Shown in pieces: positions 53,771-61,795 of a stretch of DNA of 64,000 nucleotides. Under the pieces are notes generated by a model. The model was given only the letters and a program-made list of their open reading frames with translations, searched no databases and was not told the origin of the DNA. The position numbers were made by a program, and so were the translations under genes. Origin of the DNA: Nonlabens antarcticus (GTDB lineage: Bacteria > Bacteroidota > Bacteroidia > Flavobacteriales > Flavobacteriaceae); the NCBI RefSeq assembly GCF_015356755.1, contig NZ_JADFCO010000065.1, positions 434,001 to 498,000 of the forward strand, read 5' to 3'. Every line of letters begins with the position of its first letter. Position 1 is the first letter of the stretch.

Positions 53771-54541
53771 TTATAATATCTCTGAAACAATCCTCTTTCC
53801 CATATTCTTACGTTCATCAAACTCCGGTGCTTCTAGATTAAATTCTGCTGCTTTTTGATCGTAATAAGACCTTCTGGTTTCGTGCTTCTCACTAATGGCA
53901 TGGAGCAATGGTTGCTGGATATCGCCATGAATCACTTTTTCAATGACATCAATTAAATATTCGCGATCCGTTAAATTTATGGGTGCGTCTGGATTTGCAA
54001 TGTTCTTTTTTCCTGCGAGATATTTTACGGGATGTCGATCACCGCCTATGAGTCCGCCAGGACGGATGACGGTGGTGCTAGCCATGGCGTGATTTAGCAT
54101 TTGCTCGCCAGCAATGAGTTTTTTGCCTTTTTTATCGGTGGCATTTGCCGGGCTGGATTCGTTGTAATTGGGAATGTCTGCTGTCTCTTCAAATACAGCT
54201 GTGGTAGAGATGTAAATTAATTGTTTGATGCTATCGTGAGCATTGCAATTTTTGACGAGTAATTGGATACGCCCGGCATAATCACTCTCCGGATTTGCCC
54301 GCAACCCTGGCGGAATGTTGATTACGATTATACCTAACCCTTCCAGAAAATCATCAATTCCACCATCGATGAAAGTTTCCTGTAAATCCACCATATAAGG
54401 ATCAATTCCTGCATCCCGTAAATCATCTAGTTTTTCTATTCTGGTGGTAGTTCCTTTAACTTTTGCTCCCTTTTCAATAAGAGAAACTGCCAGCGGTTTT
54501 CCCAGCCAGCCACATCCCATAATTCCTATCGTTTTACTCAT
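53771..54541 (-). CDS. YeeZ-like NAD(P)-binding epimerase-type protein
   Basis: A 256-residue atypical SDR. The nucleotide motif is GIMGCGWLGKPLA (residues 6-18), typical of E. coli YeeZ relatives; QLIYISTTAVF holds the extended-SDR Ser/Thr and VIRPGGLIGGDRHP follows. Substrate unknown. I chose ATG 54541; it overlaps the M28 peptidase stop by eight bases. A longer frame from ATG 54586 would add 15 unconserved residues. Confidence 0.82.
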   Translation of the reverse strand: MSKTIGIMGCGWLGKPLAVSLIEKGAKVKGTTTRIEKLDDLRDAGIDPYMVDLQETFIDGGIDDFLEGLGIIVINIPPGLRANPESDYAGRIQLLVKNCNAHDSIKQLIYISTTAVFEETADIPNYNESSPANATDKKGKKLIAGEQMLNHAMASTTVIRPGGLIGGDRHPVKYLAGKKNIANPDAPINLTDREYLIDVIEKVIHGDIQQPLLHAISEKHETRRSYYDQKAAEFNLEAPEFDERKNMGKRIVSEIL

Positions 54542-56900
54542 TTTCCTCTGATTCTGTGGTGATATTTTTCTTGATGACGATCGCATCGTTTAGCACAAAC
54601 GGCATAGGCATTGTGTTTTCTGAACGGGCACTCACATCAAATCCTGGTTGCTTCAATAAGTCGAAACTAGCAGCATAAACCTCGAATTCTAGGGCTATTT
54701 GTGCATCAAAAGTCAACTCCATCACGAGCGGCGCATTGTTAGAAACATAATAGCTAATCATGCGATTGCCGCGACGTTTTGCAAACGGAATTCCGTCATT
54801 GTTCACGGGAACCGTAGCGCCATTGATTTTGGCGTTTGTAAATTGAAATTTTAGATCGCAAAATACTTCCCAGCGTTCCACTTTTCGCTCACTACTCACA
54901 ATCATTTTAATGCGGCGTTTTCCTTCAATGATCGTATCGACGGTAATTTCATGGTTAATTTCTGGCAACTCGACATATTTTGCTGGCGTTACATAAGTGA
55001 AGGCACCGGCATATTTTGAATCGATGGTATTAGAATTTAATTCTTTTGCTAGGGTTGGATTTTGGCCTATTTTTTCTTTTGTCCAGTCGCTCAAATTTTG
55101 GTCATAGGTTGCCCAGTTTGCCGTTTGTGAGTCAGCATCTGAGAGGTAGACTAAGCTGGTCTTTTGTGGTTGGGTTGGAGAGAATTCCGCTTTCGCGAAA
55201 GCGGAAAAAACAAAAACCCAACAAATAATCAACGAGATTATCCCCAGCACATCTTTTCTGCGGTAATGTCCCAAAATGGGTAGCAACAGACTGAACAATA
55301 GCGAACTCAAAATAGCTGCGACAAACAAAATCCCCATGCCCAGCGCCACTGGAAATGCCGTGACAAATGGCGCAAAAATAAATATGGCGGGCACTGAAAA
55401 CAGCAAGATCACGATGTAACTGGGACGTTTTCTAAATATATGCAGCCACAACATAACCAGACCTGCAAAAAGCGGAACGATGAAAAAACCTGCTCCCGGC
55501 AAATATGCTGCCGGTATTAATCCCGAATCACCTACTGGAAAAGCTACTAAAAGACAAATGATCCAAAGCAGAATGAGTGGCGCCACAAGATGACTGGTCA
55601 CACGATCTTTCCTGAAAAACAGATGGTATAAAAAGAATGAAACCGCAATCCCAAAAAACGCGGCAGCTCCTACCCACAAATAACCCGTAGCAGGAAAAAC
55701 AGCCGATTGCTCAATGTAAAAGTTGGTGGTTTGAAGCGCCTTCCACGTATAATTAGGCACCAGAAATCCTAAAATTAAACTCCCCAATAATGGTAGGAAA
55801 CCTATAAATGATTGCGGGATTGAAATCCGGTTTTTGCGTACGCCATAAATGATCAGAACGACGAGCAAAATACCGCTGAGAATAATTAACAACGGCATCC
55901 ATGAAAATGGATAGCTGACCATTTTTATTATGGGCAAAGGGAAATAAATATCATCCATTCCCTGCTCAATTTTGAGTCCATTGCTCAAATCCGCATCTGC
56001 CAGATAAGCGAGTAGAGGCATTAAATAACTGCCTTGGTGGGCTAGGGTATTGCGATCCAGATTTTCATAGGTATCCAGCTGAGTGTGATAATCAATGTGA
56101 TCACCGATAAAAGCAAAATTGAGTCCGTTAATAGAAGCTTTTTCCCGAAAAATGGTCAAATCCGTATCGTTTGGCAGTTTTTTGTAAATGCTGTAAGCTA
56201 GGGAATTGGCTACCGGATAATCCACATTTGCTTTTTTGAAAGCATTGATAATGTTGCGATTCCCGCCGTTTGTTTCCACCAGCATATAACTGGGTCCACC
56301 ACTACCGCGTGCTTCAAAGTTGAGCACCATTTTTACATCAGATGCCCAGCGGTGCTGGGTTACAAATAGATTAGCGCCGTTCAAGCCTAGTTCTTCACCG
56401 TCAGTAATAAGAATTATGACATCATTTTTAGGTTGATGATCTGTCAAATATGCACGAATTCCTTCTATAATAGTGGCGATTCCTGAGGCGGCATCACTAG
56501 CTCCCATGGCAGAGTGCGGGTCGCTGTCGTAATGACTCATGAGAACGATGGCGTCGTTTGTATTTGCAGTACCTTCAATACGCGCCATGATATTCACGGG
56601 TCTTGAAAGATTCCCGCTGGCATCGATATCAAAACCGGTTTGGGTTTCTGTTTTCAGCCCCATTTTATCTAGGGTGCGCTTTATGTAATTGCGGTTGTCT
56701 TCATGTCCAGCGCTACCCAGATAATGCGGAGCGGTAGACAATGCTTTCACATGTTGTAATGCTCTAGCGGTGGACCATTCATTTGCAGGTACATCATTTT
56801 TAACAGCGCTACTAGGAGTCTGACTCGAAAATGCATACCAAATCAAACCCATCAAAATAAGAAAGGATAACGCAGATGTTACATGTGATTTAGGTCTCAT
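54534..56900 (-). CDS. M28-family zinc peptidase with C-terminal membrane domain
   Basis: A 788-residue membrane-bound aminopeptidase. An N-terminal helix (about 8-24) anchors the protein; the M28 domain follows with zinc ligands in MSHYDSD, SDAASG, TDGEELGLNG and HIDYHTQLD. The second half has about eight membrane helices and a C-terminal periplasmic domain, an architecture like Fxna/ERMP1-type proteases. Outer leaflet or periplasmic peptide processing is likely. A palindrome copy encodes AFAKA directly after a membrane helix (WVFVFSAFAKAEFSPTQ). Confidence 0.9.
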   Translation of the reverse strand: MRPKSHVTSALSFLILMGLIWYAFSSQTPSSAVKNDVPANEWSTARALQHVKALSTAPHYLGSAGHEDNRNYIKRTLDKMGLKTETQTGFDIDASGNLSRPVNIMARIEGTANTNDAIVLMSHYDSDPHSAMGASDAASGIATIIEGIRAYLTDHQPKNDVIILITDGEELGLNGANLFVTQHRWASDVKMVLNFEARGSGGPSYMLVETNGGNRNIINAFKKANVDYPVANSLAYSIYKKLPNDTDLTIFREKASINGLNFAFIGDHIDYHTQLDTYENLDRNTLAHQGSYLMPLLAYLADADLSNGLKIEQGMDDIYFPLPIIKMVSYPFSWMPLLIILSGILLVVLIIYGVRKNRISIPQSFIGFLPLLGSLILGFLVPNYTWKALQTTNFYIEQSAVFPATGYLWVGAAAFFGIAVSFFLYHLFFRKDRVTSHLVAPLILLWIICLLVAFPVGDSGLIPAAYLPGAGFFIVPLFAGLVMLWLHIFRKRPSYIVILLFSVPAIFIFAPFVTAFPVALGMGILFVAAILSSLLFSLLLPILGHYRRKDVLGIISLIICWVFVFSAFAKAEFSPTQPQKTSLVYLSDADSQTANWATYDQNLSDWTKEKIGQNPTLAKELNSNTIDSKYAGAFTYVTPAKYVELPEINHEITVDTIIEGKRRIKMIVSSERKVERWEVFCDLKFQFTNAKINGATVPVNNDGIPFAKRRGNRMISYYVSNNAPLVMELTFDAQIALEFEVYAASFDLLKQPGFDVSARSENTMPMPFVLNDAIVIKKNITTESEENE
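55188..55203. repeat. 16-bp palindrome, perfect copy, inside M28 peptidase gene
   Basis: CGCTTTCGCGAAAGCG; symmetry extends three bases further each side. Read as AFAKA on the minus strand. Confidence 0.95.
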
Positions 56901-56909
56901 AAGTTGGTT

Positions 56910-57263
56910 TTAGGTATCGCGCTTTACAATCAGGAATTTGTCGTCTTCCATACTCAAATAACCTTGATCGTAGATGAAGTAGTAGATCGCTCCTTTTTTT
57001 GTGGTGTAGATGCTGGTAAAAAGAGTAAAATCAAAACCTTTAGAAAGCAATCTGTTTCTGGTAGTTGTAAACTTTCCCGATGGATTCAATTCATTGAGAA
57101 CACGCCAGTTTTTACGCAGGCGATTATTGATGTTGCGCATGAGCGCGCTGCTATCACGGTTCAATTTATTATTTGCCACATTGCGGCAATCATCGCTACA
57201 AAAACGCTTGTCTGCACGACCTCGAACCTCGTCGCCACACTCAGGACATTTTCTTACGGCCAT
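56910..57263 (-). CDS. Zinc-ribbon protein of unknown function
   Basis: A 117-residue cytosolic protein starting with a Cys4 zinc ribbon: CPECGDEVRGRADKRFCSDDC (cysteines 6, 9, 22 and 26), of the DUF2116-like type. A helical middle (NVANNKLNRDSSALMRNINNRLRKNWRVL) and a small beta-rich C-terminal part (TLFTSIYTTKKGAIYYFIYDQGYL) follow. Found in flavobacterial genomes as a conserved hypothetical; DNA or RNA binding is plausible. It is ten bases upstream of the M28 peptidase gene on the same strand. Confidence 0.8.
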   Translation of the reverse strand: MAVRKCPECGDEVRGRADKRFCSDDCRNVANNKLNRDSSALMRNINNRLRKNWRVLNELNPSGKFTTTRNRLLSKGFDFTLFTSIYTTKKGAIYYFIYDQGYLSMEDDKFLIVKRDT

Positions 57264-57365
57264 GATTTTTAGATTTTTATAAAAGTACTTAACTATTTAC
57301 AAACGCATATTTAAAAATCAAAATCAAAATTAAAATCAAAAAAAAACGGACATAAGATAACTCGC

Positions 57366-57380
57366 GTTCCCTGCGGGAAC
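57366..57380. repeat. Short hairpin GTTCCC-TGC-GGGAAC
   Basis: Perfect 6-bp stem with a 3-base loop. The right arm GCGGGAAC recurs at 58033-58040 (TTTTTGCGGGAACATCC) and, altered, at 57406-57420 (TTTTTGTGGGAGCATTC). Confidence 0.5.
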
Positions 57381-57501
57381 TCTCATGACCTAAGACAAAT
57401 GACCTTTTTGTGGGAGCATTCAATTTTCAAATTAAAACAATATCACTCTCAGATTTGTTCAGCAAATCTAAATTGCTTACTACTATTTTTAAAGTACGGA
57501 G

Positions 57502-57643
57502 TACTAAAAGCTCCTTTCCTAGAAATAGGAAAGGTGGATTCCTAAAATGGCACAGCCATATAGGAAGACGGATAGGTTGAAGTTCCATAGAGATTGATCC
57601 GTTTTAGGAATTTGACTCGAAGTTCATTGCAACTTCAATCACT
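57502..57643 (+). repeat. Structured repeat element, copy 1
   Basis: About 142 bases. Hairpin 1: CCTTTCCTA, loop GAAA, TAGGAAAGG (57513-57534). Hairpin 2: TTCCTA plus ATGGC, loop ACA, GCCAT plus TAGGAA (57539-57566). Hairpin 3: ACGGAT...ATCCGT (57568-57602). Hairpin 4: GAATTT...AAGTTC near 57608-57625. The GAAA loop favours the plus strand as the RNA strand. No protein can be read through it. Confidence 0.7.
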
Positions 57644-57664
57644 CGGAAAAGCGCTGACTTGCAA

Positions 57665-57682
57665 ATTTCAAAGTTTTGAAAT
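57665..57682. repeat. Hairpin ATTTCAAA-GT-TTTGAAAT
   Basis: Perfect 8-bp stem with two-base loop, first of three hairpins in a row between the two 141-base elements. Confidence 0.6.
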
Positions 57683-57690
57683 CCTAAATT

Positions 57691-57709
57691 GAAAAATCGG
57701 CGATTTTTC
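57691..57709. repeat. Hairpin GAAAAATC-GGC-GATTTTTC
   Basis: Perfect 8-bp stem with three-base loop. Confidence 0.6.
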
Positions 57710-57732
57710 TTTTGCAGTTGCAAAACTTGATT
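57709..57732 (+). repeat. Hairpin-CTTGATT dispersed repeat, copy C
   Basis: TTTTGCA GT TGCAAAA stem flowing into CTTGATT, as in copies at 14251 (minus) and 27482 (plus). Followed by TTGCC in copies B and C. Confidence 0.5.
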
Positions 57733-57761
57733 GCTGATTGCCAATTTTTAAATGAACGGGA

Positions 57762-57902
57762 TACCAAAAGCTCCTTTCCTAGAAATAGGAAAGGTGGATT
57801 CCTAAATGGCACAGCCATTTAGGGAGACGGATAGGTTGAAGTTCCATAGATATTGATCCATTTTAGGAACTTAACTGGAAGTTCATTGCAACAACAACCA
57901 CT
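57762..57902 (+). repeat. Structured repeat element, copy 2
   Basis: Second copy, 260 bases after the first and about nine-tenths identical by eye. Hairpin 1 is unchanged. Hairpin 2 is a continuous 12-bp stem, TTCCTAAATGGC/GCCATTTAGGGA, keeping pairing despite base changes. AAGTTCC pairs with GGAACTT here where copy 1 has GGAATTT (G-U). The pattern suggests selection on RNA or DNA structure. Confidence 0.7.
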
Positions 57903-58088
57903 CCTGATTGCGTTGTCGTTCACGGCGAATTCAATATAATCTTCGCCTGTTTCCAGCCGATGAGCTAACAATTACTATCAAGCTAATTAATATCTATATT
58001 TTTAAATAGTTCCAATAGAATTCTCCCTTTTTGCGGGAACATCCTCAGGACAACGGGTTCAGCAGAAGTGAAAATATTATGATCCGCT

Positions 58089-58104
58089 CATTTTCGCGGA
58101 AGCG
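58089..58104. repeat. 16-bp palindrome, degenerate copy (13/16), intergenic
   Basis: CATTTTCGCGGAAGCG, upstream of hemH. Confidence 0.5.
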
Positions 58105-58220
58105 AAATACCAACAAACCCTATTAAATTTATAATTCAGCCTAGGTTTAAACTTAGCAGAGGTAATGAACCTCCCTTTATGCCGACTATAAAACCACTAT
58201 TTTTGTTTAAAATTTTGCCC

Positions 58221-59255
58221 ATGAAAAAAGGAGTTCTTCTTGTAAATCTAGGTTCGCCAGAAACACCACAGCCCAAAGATGTCAAAACATATTTGGATGA
58301 ATTTTTAATGGACGAGCGTGTGATTGATCTTCCTTATATATTACGGGCAATTCTGGTAAAAGGAATCGTACTCAACACCCGACCTAAAAAAAGTGCGGAG
58401 GCGTATCAAAAGATATGGTGGGATGAAGGAAGTCCGTTGATTGTACTGTCAGAACGATTGCAGGAGAAGATTGATGAGTTCACAAGTGTTCCCATCGCAC
58501 TTGCGATGCGTTACGGTTCTATGACCATAGAAAAAGGAATGCAGGAATTGAATGATAAGGGAGTTACTGAGGTTTTATTAGTACCGCTATATCCACAGTT
58601 TGCGATGGCGACCACTGAAACTATTGTGGTAAAAGCCGATGAATTGCGGAAGGAGAAATTCCCGCACATGAACTTTACCCAAATGCCTCCTTTTTATAAC
58701 CATCCAGATTATATCAGGGTTCTATCTGAATCCATCAGAGAATCTCTGGAAGGTAAAGATTATGAGCATTTGTTATTCTCTTATCACGGTATTCCTAAAA
58801 GGCACATAAGAAAAAGTGATATTACCAATGGTCATTGTAAAATGGACGGTAAATGTTGCGAGACTCCATCACCGGCGCACCAGTTTTGTTACAGTCACCA
58901 GTGTAAAGAAGTTACTCGTCTTGTAGGTGAGTATCTGGAATTGGAAGATGGTACGTTTTCAACCTCGTTTCAATCCAGACTAGGGTTTGATCCATGGTTG
59001 ACGCCCTACACAGATCGTACGATAGAGCGCATGGGGCTGGGCGGTACTAAAAAACTCGCGATTGCCACACCAGCTTTTGTTAGTGACTGTTTAGAAACCC
59101 TAGAAGAAATTGCCATGGAAGGCGAGGAGATCTTTCATGAAGTAGGAGGAAAGGAGCTTCATGTTATCCCATGTTTAAATACACGCGAGGACTGGGTAAA
59201 AGTCTTAAGTCGCTGGGTTGATGAATGGGCAATGAGTGAACCGGCCGCAGTCTAG
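58221..59255 (+). CDS. hemH: Ferrochelatase
   Basis: A 344-residue enzyme inserting Fe(II) into protoporphyrin IX. Start GVLLVNLGSPETPQP, active-site His in LLFSYHGIPKRH (about 176-187), and C-terminal GFVSDCLETLEEI with conserved Glu. A Cys-rich insertion GHCKMDGKCCETPSPAH plus CYSHQC (about 200-225) is present, as in other Bacteroidota; whether it binds an Fe-S cluster is not shown. I chose ATG 58221 (MKKGVLLVNLGS) over the in-frame ATG at 58179. Separate from the hemDEF unit. Confidence 0.95.
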   Translation: MKKGVLLVNLGSPETPQPKDVKTYLDEFLMDERVIDLPYILRAILVKGIVLNTRPKKSAEAYQKIWWDEGSPLIVLSERLQEKIDEFTSVPIALAMRYGSMTIEKGMQELNDKGVTEVLLVPLYPQFAMATTETIVVKADELRKEKFPHMNFTQMPPFYNHPDYIRVLSESIRESLEGKDYEHLLFSYHGIPKRHIRKSDITNGHCKMDGKCCETPSPAHQFCYSHQCKEVTRLVGEYLELEDGTFSTSFQSRLGFDPWLTPYTDRTIERMGLGGTKKLAIATPAFVSDCLETLEEIAMEGEEIFHEVGGKELHVIPCLNTREDWVKVLSRWVDEWAMSEPAAV

Positions 59256-59320
59256 GTTTGATTTCTTTTAAACAATTGGCATTTTAAGATATCGCCATCA
59301 AAATAGATAAATAATAAAGC

Positions 59321-59351
59321 AAAACATCCGCCAACTGGCGGATGTTTTTTT
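59321..59351 (+). terminator. Terminator of hemH, usable on both strands
   Basis: Perfect 13-bp stem AAAACATCCGCCA/TGGCGGATGTTTT with a very short loop, then a T-run. Confidence 0.85.
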
Positions 59352-59410
59352 GTTTCTGAAATTTCTTCACAGTATTTGAGATTTCAATTTATTTGCTCTG
59401 ACAGCTTTTT

Positions 59411-60166
59411 CTATTCCTCTTCGTCTGCAGAGAAAACTTCGGCGAGTAAATCTTGTACCCGGTTCCAGGAATCTTTATCGGCTTCTTCATTATAGTCTAA
59501 CGGGAGATCGAATTCTTTTGCTTTTGCGTCAGCGTTCTTATTAGTGTAGGCATGAGTCACGCCGGGATAAGTTATGTATTCATAATAGACATCCAGTTCA
59601 TCCATGGCATTCGTCCAGGTTTCCACGCTTTCATCGCTTACAAAAGGATCGTCAGCGCCGTTTGCCACAACAACTCTTGCCGTCAGTTTATCATTAGGCA
59701 TAATGGGCAGTGCCACCTGAGAGTGGAATGCCATAACCGCTTTCAACGGAATCCCAGCATTTGCCATGCTTAATGTCATCGCACCACCAAAGCAGTATCC
59801 CACGGCCGCGGTTCTTGAGGCATCGACGATAGATTCCCTATGGAAAGCATCGAGTGCAGCAAGGAAAATTCCTTTGGCCGTTTCTGGATCATTTTTTACT
59901 GCGGTTGATAACTCTGTTGCATGTTCCGCTGTTGTAGCTACTTCTCCCGCGCCGTAAAAATCAACGACCATGGCAGCATAACCCAGTGCCGCATATTCAT
60001 CTGCGCGCCATTTTATATAGCCTGTGATCCCCCAAAATTCTGGGCATAACATTACGCCAGGTTTAGGAGCGACTTTATCGTTAGGTAGGGAAAGATAGCC
60101 TACATATTCCTTGTCTTGATATTCATAACTAATATCCAGACCCTGAAGTTGCGTCTTGTTTTTCAT
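59411..60166 (-). CDS. Dienelactone hydrolase family protein
   Basis: A 251-residue alpha/beta hydrolase with a cysteine nucleophile: GYCFGGAM (about 131-138), with Asp in NGADDPFV and His in GVTHAYTN, the DLH catalytic triad. LCPEFWGITGYI near the N-terminus is also DLH-like. Physiological substrate unknown; DLH members cleave lactones or activated esters. I chose ATG 60166 (MKNKTQLQGLDISYEY), avoiding 11 residues from the upstream in-frame ATG at 60199. Confidence 0.88.
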   Translation of the reverse strand: MKNKTQLQGLDISYEYQDKEYVGYLSLPNDKVAPKPGVMLCPEFWGITGYIKWRADEYAALGYAAMVVDFYGAGEVATTAEHATELSTAVKNDPETAKGIFLAALDAFHRESIVDASRTAAVGYCFGGAMTLSMANAGIPLKAVMAFHSQVALPIMPNDKLTARVVVANGADDPFVSDESVETWTNAMDELDVYYEYITYPGVTHAYTNKNADAKAKEFDLPLDYNEEADKDSWNRVQDLLAEVFSADEEE

Positions 60167-60250
60167 GTTTTTGTTTTGAAGATATTGATTTTTAATCATC
60201 CCAAATTTTAAAGAATAGTTAATCCTAATAAGGTTGTTTCTTAACTAGCT

Positions 60251-61717
60251 TTGTGCAAAATTACTTTTTTGTCCAAATCCATTATTCCATCAGATCGTAA
60301 CAAATCGTTGGAAAATAAATCTGATCCAGTTATTTCCTCTAATAAAAGTGCTTCTTTAGGTACAAAGTCTATTCCCAGTTTACTTATTGAACAGGCCGTT
60401 CCCGCCTCAATAGGGATTCTTGTGATGTCGCTCAATATTCTGGTCGATACTATTTTTGTAGGAAACTGGATAGGTTCCATTGCGATTGCGGCGATCAATG
60501 TAGTGTTGCCGATTTCTTTTTTTATCGCGGCTTTAGGAATGGCGATCGGTATAGGAGGTGCTAGTATCATTTCTCGAGCACTGGGAGCAAATGATCACGC
60601 AAAGGCAAAGCGCACTTTTGGGAACCAGGTATCGCTCACCGTTGTAATAACGGTGGTTCTGGTCATATTAGGATTGGTTTACATCAATAGTCTCGTTCCC
60701 GCATTTGGTGGAAAAGGCGATATTTTTGAACCTGCTAAAATCTATTATCGCATCGTTCTTTACGGTGTTCCCGTCCTCGCCTTGTGTATGATGGGGAATA
60801 ATGTGATCAGGGCAGAAGGGTCTCCCAGACACGCAATGGTCGCCATGTTGATTCCGTCCGTGGGGAATCTGGTTCTGGATTATATTTTAATAAATCAAAT
60901 GGATATGGGAATGGCAGGCGCAGCCTGGGCCACTACCATAAGTTATGGTTTGTGTTTTATGTATGTGGCTTGGTTTTTTCTGTCCGGTCGCAGCGAGTTG
61001 ATGCCGTCATTGCGTCAGTTATTACCCGACTGGCTCATCTTGAAAGAAATAGGCGCGCTGGGTTTTGTTACTTTGGGGAGACAGGCGACCGTGAGTATTT
61101 TATACTTAATCTTAAATAATATTCTGTTTGAATTGGGTGGTGAGGAAAGCGTTTCGGTTTTTGGGATAATTGGTAGGTTGATGATGTTTGCCATTTTTCC
61201 GGTGATGGGAATTACGCAAGGATTTCTTCCTATTGCAGGTTATAATTATGGAGCCCAACAATGGAAAAGAGTGCGAGAGGTTATTTTCGTTTCCATTAAA
61301 TACGCTTGTATTTTAGGAGTGGTAATTTTTATCTTGCTTTACGTTTTTGCGGCAGATATCGCCGGAGTGTTTATTGATAATGAAGTGGTTATTGAGCAAA
61401 CCACGGTGGCGATACGGATTGTGTTTTTTGCGGTTCCTATTATTGCGATTCAGTTGATAGGTGCGGCTTATTATCAAGCCATTGGTCGAGCTTTACCTGC
61501 ATTGATACTAACCTTGTTGCGCACAGGAATTATATTAATTCCGTTGATTCTGGTGATGAAAAATATTTACGGGATTGATGGCGTCTGGATGAGTTTCCCT
61601 ATTGCAGATGTTGCAAGTACTATTATCACCGCTTTTTTCCTGTGGAAAGCTATGCAGAAATTGCATAAGGCTCCAGAGGTGGAAATGGCACAGAAAACAA
61701 ATCAGGTTACAGAGTAG
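60251..61717 (+). CDS. MATE-family efflux transporter (MepA-like)
   Basis: A 488-residue, 12-helix antiporter. Membrane part begins SIPSLLIEQAVPASIGILVMSLNILVDTIFVGNWIG, with MGIGGASIISRALGAND and the second repeat opening with GALGFVTLGRQATVSILYLILNN. The start is not ATG: TTG at 60251 gives a 36-residue Ser/Lys-rich lead, and TTG at 60308 a shorter, more usual one. Likely exports toxic cations. Divergent from the dienelactone hydrolase gene. Confidence 0.88.
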   Translation: MCKITFLSKSIIPSDRNKSLENKSDPVISSNKSASLGTKSIPSLLIEQAVPASIGILVMSLNILVDTIFVGNWIGSIAIAAINVVLPISFFIAALGMAIGIGGASIISRALGANDHAKAKRTFGNQVSLTVVITVVLVILGLVYINSLVPAFGGKGDIFEPAKIYYRIVLYGVPVLALCMMGNNVIRAEGSPRHAMVAMLIPSVGNLVLDYILINQMDMGMAGAAWATTISYGLCFMYVAWFFLSGRSELMPSLRQLLPDWLILKEIGALGFVTLGRQATVSILYLILNNILFELGGEESVSVFGIIGRLMMFAIFPVMGITQGFLPIAGYNYGAQQWKRVREVIFVSIKYACILGVVIFILLYVFAADIAGVFIDNEVVIEQTTVAIRIVFFAVPIIAIQLIGAAYYQAIGRALPALILTLLRTGIILIPLILVMKNIYGIDGVWMSFPIADVASTIITAFFLWKAMQKLHKAPEVEMAQKTNQVTE

Positions 61718-61795
61718 CACTTTCTTTTCAGTTAGTTGTATTAATTTTATCTTGAAAAATAAACTTCTCTATTATTGCAGTAAGTGGTATTGTAT

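Larger units (their letters stand above)
57264..58220. other. Long non-coding region with structured repeats, 957 bases
   Basis: No plausible gene in either strand. It holds two copies of a 141-base structured element (57502-57643 and 57762-57902), three adjoining hairpins between them (57665-57682, 57691-57709, 57709-57725), related GCGGGAAC hairpins at 57366-57380 and near 58023-58040, and a degraded 16-base palindrome (58089-58104). The density of inverted repeats is far above the rest of the window. Confidence 0.8.

Noticed and set aside
57264-58220. Insertion sequence remnant
   Set aside because: No transposase fragment in any frame, and no matching terminal inverted repeats with target duplication around the region.
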